A DNA stretch of 10,570 bases from Promethearchaeota archaeon (GTDB lineage Archaea > Asgardarchaeota > Lokiarchaeia > Sigyniarchaeales > SOKP01): NCBI GenBank assembly GCA_019057355.1, contig DXJM01000323.1, forward strand, positions 1 through 10,570. Direction: 5' to 3'. Position 1 is the first letter of the stretch; the number at the start of each line of letters is the position of its first letter. Under the pieces are notes generated by a model. The model was not told the DNA's origin, did no database searches, and worked only from the letters and a program-made list of their open reading frames with translations. Below, piece by piece: positions 6,675 to 10,570 of this stretch. A program made the translations under genes and the position numbers.

Positions 6675-7075
6675 ATTTATCAGAATATCGGGTAGAATAT
6701 GTAGAGCATGTAAAGATTTATCCCAAAGAAGATACCCGTGGAGATACTTTCATTTCAAAAATAAAGAAAAATTTGATGAATTCTGATAATACCCATTCAA
6801 GGGATAGGAATGAGGTTATCTTGAAAGAAGATAATTACTCTCTTACTGATGATCTTGGTGATGGTTTTCAAGATACCATTGTTCTAAATCTATCAAATGA
6901 CGGTGATATAGATGAAAATTCAATAATTGAAGTATCATATGAGTACTTGCAGGACAGTCGGATTAATATTAAAAAATCCATATTAAATACCATAAGGATT
7001 ATCACCCTTTTCATTGTTGCCGGTAATTTCATTCTTTCTTTTGTAAAATTTGGATTCAACTTATTTTGGCTTTAA
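6638..7075 (+). CDS. Site-2 protease, C-terminal part (in the -1 frame)
   Basis: This frame is open from the A run to TAA at 7073-7075 and encodes 145 residues continuing the protease: EKFHYTKDDKKLNLSEYRVEY at its start, a charged cytoplasmic stretch, then SYEYLQDSRINIKKSILNTI leading into a final membrane helix (IITLFIVAGNFILSFVKFGF). Only from an internal ATG at 6773 could it be translated alone (100 residues), and no Shine-Dalgarno is seen there. The charged segment before a last transmembrane helix fits the end of the same membrane protein better than a separate gene. It ends 23 bases before the ATG of the tRNA thiolase, so the two are probably cotranscribed. Confidence 0.7.
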   Translation, partial: EKFHYTKDDKKLNLSEYRVEYVEHVKIYPKEDTRGDTFISKIKKNLMNSDNTHSRDRNEVILKEDNYSLTDDLGDGFQDTIVLNLSNDGDIDENSIIEVSYEYLQDSRINIKKSILNTIRIITLFIVAGNFILSFVKFGFNLFWL

Positions 7076-7098
7076 AAATTTATTCAGACGTGAATGTT

Positions 7099-8079
7099 AT
7101 GGCTGATTTACAAGATTTTCTAAAAATAGGACACTGTACAAGTTGTAAGAAGGATTCGTTCATCATTCATAGGAGGCATTCTGGAGACAAACTATGCCAG
7201 AATTGTTTTGCACAAAGCATTGAAAAAATAATTTATAAAACGATCTCAAAATATAAGATGCTCCAACCAAAAGATAAAATCGTTGTTGCTCTATCTGGCG
7301 GTAAAGATTCGCTTACTCTTTTGTACAACTTGATACAAATTCAAGAAAAAAATTATCAAGCTGAATCCATGATTGCATTATCTATTGATGAGGGTATTCA
7401 TGAATACAGGGATCTTAGCATTAAGCATGCTCGCGATTTCTGTAAAAAATATAATATAGAACATGTGGTACTTTCTTTTAAAGAAAAGATCGGAATCACT
7501 CTCGATGAAATCAATAAAACACGGGAAGATCTTGATAATCTAAGATATGCATGTAATTATTGTGCTGTAATAAGACGTAGATTAATTAACGATGGGGCAA
7601 GGGAACTTGGTGGAAATGTAATAGCACTAGGGCATAATCTAACTGATATGGCCGAGACATACCTAATGAACATACTGTTTAATAGATTTCATTTAATTTC
7701 TAATCAGTATTTATTTAAACCTGCATCTTCAGATATCAATCGATATTTTCTAAAAAAAATAATCCCGTTAATGAATGTTCCGGAAGATGAGATATCTCTC
7801 TATTCAAATATTAAGAAAATTGATTATCATGCGTCCCATTGTCCTTTTAGAGAGCAAGATCCAATATTGAGAAAGAGAGTGCTGAATTTTATTGAAGAAT
7901 GTAAGTATTATAGCCCAGAAATAGAGTTTAATCTCTTTAATGGATTCTTGAAGTTATCGGAAATGTTCTATTCCCAATCATATCCGAGAGAATATAATTC
8001 ATGCGAACAATGTGGATATCCAAGTGGTAATGAAAAGTTATGTAATTATTGTCAATATGTAAATAAATTTAGGAAGTAG
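7099..8079 (+). CDS. tRNA 2-thiolation ATPase, TtuA/Ncs6 (TtcA-like) family
   Basis: This soluble enzyme adenylates a tRNA uridine and replaces its 2-oxygen with sulfur. TtuA acts on U54 in the T-loop and Ncs6/NcsA on U34; the sequence alone does not separate them surely. From the ATG at 7099 (326 residues) it has an N-terminal zinc site (CTSC 13-16, CQNC 33-36), the PP-loop SGGKDS (66-71), CNYC (152-155) with Cys248 as the likely third ligand of an Fe-S cluster, GHNLTD (178-183), and a C-terminal zinc site (CEQC 302-305, CNYC 315-318). All expected cysteines are present. An in-frame TTG at 7066 would overlap the protease frame; the ATG is chosen because the CTSC zinc site then starts at residue 13, as usual in the family. 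It converges on Get3 with only 2 bases between stops. The sulfur donor (a ubiquitin-like protein) is not in the window. Confidence 0.92.
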   Translation: MADLQDFLKIGHCTSCKKDSFIIHRRHSGDKLCQNCFAQSIEKIIYKTISKYKMLQPKDKIVVALSGGKDSLTLLYNLIQIQEKNYQAESMIALSIDEGIHEYRDLSIKHARDFCKKYNIEHVVLSFKEKIGITLDEINKTREDLDNLRYACNYCAVIRRRLINDGARELGGNVIALGHNLTDMAETYLMNILFNRFHLISNQYLFKPASSDINRYFLKKIIPLMNVPEDEISLYSNIKKIDYHASHCPFREQDPILRKRVLNFIEECKYYSPEIEFNLFNGFLKLSEMFYSQSYPREYNSCEQCGYPSGNEKLCNYCQYVNKFRK

Positions 8080-8081
8080 TC

Positions 8082-9077
8082 TTATTTTATCATATAACTT
8101 CCCATCTCTTTTAATTTATTATATTCTCTCACTTCTTCCTTAAACAAGGGAATTTCAATGAGATTTTTTCCCATTTTATTGCCAAAAATTTCCTTGATTT
8201 TATCCAAATTCTTTTGTTGCATTATTCTTCGAGCTTTACAAAAATCACATAAATCCACCTGATCTTGATATAGTTGGTTAACAATGATATTTGAATTTGG
8301 GATATCATATTTTATTAATTCATTTATGAATCTTCCCGTTTCGGTAATAGCCATTTCTTCAGGTATCATGACAATAACGAAATTGTTTTTGGATGGGTTC
8401 ATTAAATCCTCCCTAGCATTTAAAATTGAATTATTATATTTTTCCAATAATTCTAAGGAATTATCCTCATCTTTCTCTTCGCGAGAAAACATCCTTTTCA
8501 AGACACCTAGCATCTTGCCCATTTTCAACCTCATTTTCAAGATTTTACCTATCCAACTGGATAAAGTTTCAGGTAATCCCAAAAATCTTAATGTATGTCC
8601 CGTTGGTGCGGTATCAAAAATAATTAAGTCATATTCATGCTCTTTTTCAATGAATTCTAATACTTTCCCAAAAGCAAATGCCTCATCAATTCCTGGGGGA
8701 TTCATCGATGTTAATTCCTGAAGATCTCCCATGCCAAATCCTTCTAGTAATCCCCCCATGCCCATATCGGATAATCCACTTTCTCCTAGAGGATTAATGC
8801 TTGTTAAATTGTGCAATTCTGTCATGTTTGTACCGGGATTTATTTCTAAAGCGGTTAATTTTGGAATTCCTTTTATAGGAGTAGTTTCTCCCGGGAGTAG
8901 TTCTACACCTAAACTATCACCTAAGGAATGAGCAGGATCAGTACTTATAATTAAGGTATTGCGTCCTTGTTCGGCAGCCCAAATAGCTGCACTCGCAGCA
9001 CTACTCGTTTTTCCAACACCACCCTTACCTCCAAACATGACCATTTGTAAGTTCATTAATGCGTGTTTTAGGTCCAT
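8082..9077 (-). CDS. Get3/ArsA-family ATPase (TRC40-like)
   Basis: This is a cytosolic dimeric ATPase that in the Get3 branch carries tail-anchored membrane proteins, and in the ArsA branch drives arsenite export. The 331-residue length is that of a single-domain Get3, about half of bacterial ArsA. Motifs: P-loop GKGGVGKT (17-24) with the signature lysine of the deviant Walker A, switch I DPAHS (47-51), switch II DTAPTGHTLR (155-164), and the zinc CxxC CDFC (277-280) that joins the two subunits. Met-rich helices at about 180-197 (ILKMRLKMGKMLGVLKRM) correspond to the client-binding groove region, and a second Gly/Met-rich stretch lies at 101-126. No arsR, arsB or arsC neighbour is seen, which favours Get3 over arsenic resistance. 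A GAGGGA at 9086-9091, 8 bases before the ATG, is a plausible Shine-Dalgarno. It is probably cotranscribed with the aRF1 gene 55 bases upstream. Confidence 0.92.
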   Translation of the reverse strand: MDLKHALMNLQMVMFGGKGGVGKTSSAASAAIWAAEQGRNTLIISTDPAHSLGDSLGVELLPGETTPIKGIPKLTALEINPGTNMTELHNLTSINPLGESGLSDMGMGGLLEGFGMGDLQELTSMNPPGIDEAFAFGKVLEFIEKEHEYDLIIFDTAPTGHTLRFLGLPETLSSWIGKILKMRLKMGKMLGVLKRMFSREEKDEDNSLELLEKYNNSILNAREDLMNPSKNNFVIVMIPEEMAITETGRFINELIKYDIPNSNIIVNQLYQDQVDLCDFCKARRIMQQKNLDKIKEIFGNKMGKNLIEIPLFKEEVREYNKLKEMGSYMIK

Positions 9078-9132
9078 ATCAAGCGTCCCTCATTAATCCT
9101 ATGATTGATCTTTTTTAAAAATAAAGATTATT

Positions 9133-10410
9133 TTAATAGCTAACTTTATATCGTAAAAGACCAACTATCCCTCCAAAAGTGCTATATAAGGATTCTCCTA
9201 ATTCTGTTTCTGAAGATATTATTTCAACATCTGTTCCAGTCGTTTCTGCGATATCACCAAGTTCTTCAATTATTGATTGTTTTTTAAGTACATTAAACGT
9301 ACTTGAACTACATTTAGGACAAATTTCTTCCTGAATTTTACTTTCTAAAGTGACTAATTCCTGTTCTCTGGCACGTCTACTTTCTACATGATCACAATTT
9401 GAACATCCCAACTCCAAATTATATATGTCTAATCTCTCAGATAGGATTAAAACATCAACAGCACCATAATTCAATGCTTTTTTGACTTCATCATAACCAT
9501 ATATAGCTAGATCGTTATCATTGGTCAATTCTTTCATGAACCTGTTCATGATCTTATTCTCACGAACATACTTGATGTTCTCCATTTGATCCTTAACCTT
9601 TTCTACTAAAGCCCTAAGACCTTCAGTACCACCATACCCCAAATCAACAACATCTAAAATTTTTTCTCTTAGTCTATAATCCAAGCTTTCATCGCTTACA
9701 AACTTTTCTTTTGAAGAACCAGGACCTCCAATAAAAATGCCATGCAATTCTTCCATGCCTAAAAATAATTCGTTAACATCATCAGAGATTCTCCTGTAAA
9801 AATTTTTTTCCCCCTCCTCGATCAACCGTTCAAATCTTCTTTGTGATTGTCCTCCTGCCCTGTGTTTGCCGTGGATACCTGAAGTATAGTCCCTTACAAC
9901 TTCCATGTGGCTCCCTCTAACATATCCAACGGCGGACTCTTGTCTACCAATGCATAACAAACCGTATGTCTCTTTTGCTTCAAGAGTTTCTTCTAATGGC
10001 CATAATAAAAACTCGCTGGCACAGTGATACCTGAATGTTTTCACCTTCTCCGGAGGATCAATGATGTATTTTTCCATCTTTTCGGTACCTTGCGTGTTAT
10101 TTTGAGGTATTGCTCCTGCAAATAATACTATCCCATTTTCGGGGACATCCCTATAGTTTTTTAACATCCCCAATAACGTGGAAATACCATCTAATACGTT
10201 TTTTCTTGTTAATTTTGATTTAATGTTCTGACTTTCACTAATCTCATTCTTGAGGTAATTAGTCACATCAGATAATTTTCTATCGTGAGGGATATAAAGT
10301 GAAATTAATTCTGTATGAAAACCTTTTTTTGATTTGAGATCATCTAACATTTTTTTTGTCTTGTAAACCTTCAAATCGTTGGTTTTATGTTTTTCTTCCA
10401 TATTCATCAC
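9133..10410 (-). CDS. prf1: Peptide chain release factor aRF1
   Basis: It recognises all three stop codons in the ribosomal A site and releases the peptide. Domain 1 has NIKS (62-65) and YHCASEF (128-134, the YxCxxxF element) for stop-codon reading. Domain 2 has GGQ in GKHRAGGQSQRRFERL (181-196) for hydrolysis at the peptidyl-transferase centre. Domain 3 ends with a zinc minidomain, Cys336/339 and Cys364/367, typical of archaeal aRF1. At 425 residues it has the usual archaeal length and looks complete. GTG (10410), ATG (10407) and ATG (10401) are all possible starts; the conserved part begins well after them, so the choice changes at most three residues. No strong Shine-Dalgarno is present and the leader is probably short. 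Get3 follows 55 bases downstream on the same strand. Confidence 0.96.
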   Translation of the reverse strand: MMNMEEKHKTNDLKVYKTKKMLDDLKSKKGFHTELISLYIPHDRKLSDVTNYLKNEISESQNIKSKLTRKNVLDGISTLLGMLKNYRDVPENGIVLFAGAIPQNNTQGTEKMEKYIIDPPEKVKTFRYHCASEFLLWPLEETLEAKETYGLLCIGRQESAVGYVRGSHMEVVRDYTSGIHGKHRAGGQSQRRFERLIEEGEKNFYRRISDDVNELFLGMEELHGIFIGGPGSSKEKFVSDESLDYRLREKILDVVDLGYGGTEGLRALVEKVKDQMENIKYVRENKIMNRFMKELTNDNDLAIYGYDEVKKALNYGAVDVLILSERLDIYNLELGCSNCDHVESRRAREQELVTLESKIQEEICPKCSSSTFNVLKKQSIIEELGDIAETTGTDVEIISSETELGESLYSTFGGIVGLLRYKVSY

Positions 10411-10440
10411 TATTTACAAGAAGAATAACCTTCCACAAGA

Positions 10441-10452
10441 TTAATATTTTTT
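10441..10452 (-). promoter_or_regulatory. Possible TATA element for aRF1-Get3
   Basis: AAAAAATATTAA on the minus strand is TATA-like and would place the transcription start near 10420, about 10 bases before the GTG/ATG cluster. The remaining bases to the window end contain no gene I can support. Confidence 0.35.
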
Positions 10453-10570
10453 CCTCAATACCTAATGATTTTTAGAAGGATTCGGATCAAAAAATCCCCC
10501 AATTTTAGATATCCCCAAAAGGTTCGTAAAAAAATAACATTTTTTATCTAATTAACTACATTTTAATATA

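Noticed and set aside
6773..7075. Separate 100-residue membrane protein starting at ATG 6773
   Set aside because: The same frame is open back to the A run and reads as a direct continuation of the site-2 protease; there is no ribosome binding site at 6773.
8284..8721. Plus-strand open frame of 145 codons opposite Get3
   Set aside because: It is antisense to a gene with all its catalytic motifs and shows no family features of its own.
1..10570. CRISPR arrays, insertion sequences, phage or defence genes
   Set aside because: No spaced direct repeats, transposase, integrase or terminal inverted repeats were seen; the protein genes are mostly housekeeping.

Overview
The window is AT-rich (by eye about one third G+C) and clearly archaeal. 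It carries an aRF1-type release factor with NIKS and GGQ motifs, a Get3/ArsA ATPase, a TtuA/Ncs6-type tRNA thiolase, a site-2 protease of archaeal layout, and an initiator tRNA gene with an A1-U72 pair, no encoded CCA and introns. AT richness and gene content fit an Asgard (Lokiarchaeia-like) genome, but that placement is an inference and no marker here proves it.

Layout. Bases 49-3690 (+) are a compact phosphate-uptake operon: a fused PstC-PstA permease, the PstB ATPase (overlapping it by 23 bases) and the regulator PhoU; the binding protein PstS is not present and may lie upstream of base 1. On the minus strand, 3856-3995 is the initiator tRNA-Met gene, interrupted by two introns of 31 and 33 nt, one in the anticodon loop (37/38) and one in the T-loop (59/60). 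An unexplained structured leader lies on its 5' side. At 4341-5099 (+) is an uncharacterised two-domain protein, probably leaderless. At 5214-7075 (+) is a membrane site-2 protease whose reading frame is broken at a 12-A run containing an A_AAA_AAG motif; the rest of the gene, including its last membrane helix, continues in the -1 frame. It is followed by the tRNA thiolase (7099-8079, +). Converging on it from the minus strand are Get3 (8082-9077) and aRF1 (9133-10410).

How the genes relate. The left third handles phosphate import and its control. The right part is dominated by translation and membrane-protein handling: initiator tRNA, tRNA thiolation, peptide release, tail-anchored protein targeting and intramembrane proteolysis. 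The most notable items are the doubly interrupted initiator tRNA, whose T-loop intron forms a textbook bulge-helix-bulge, the protease frameshift at a slippery A run, and the PstC-PstA fusion joined by four extra predicted membrane helices.
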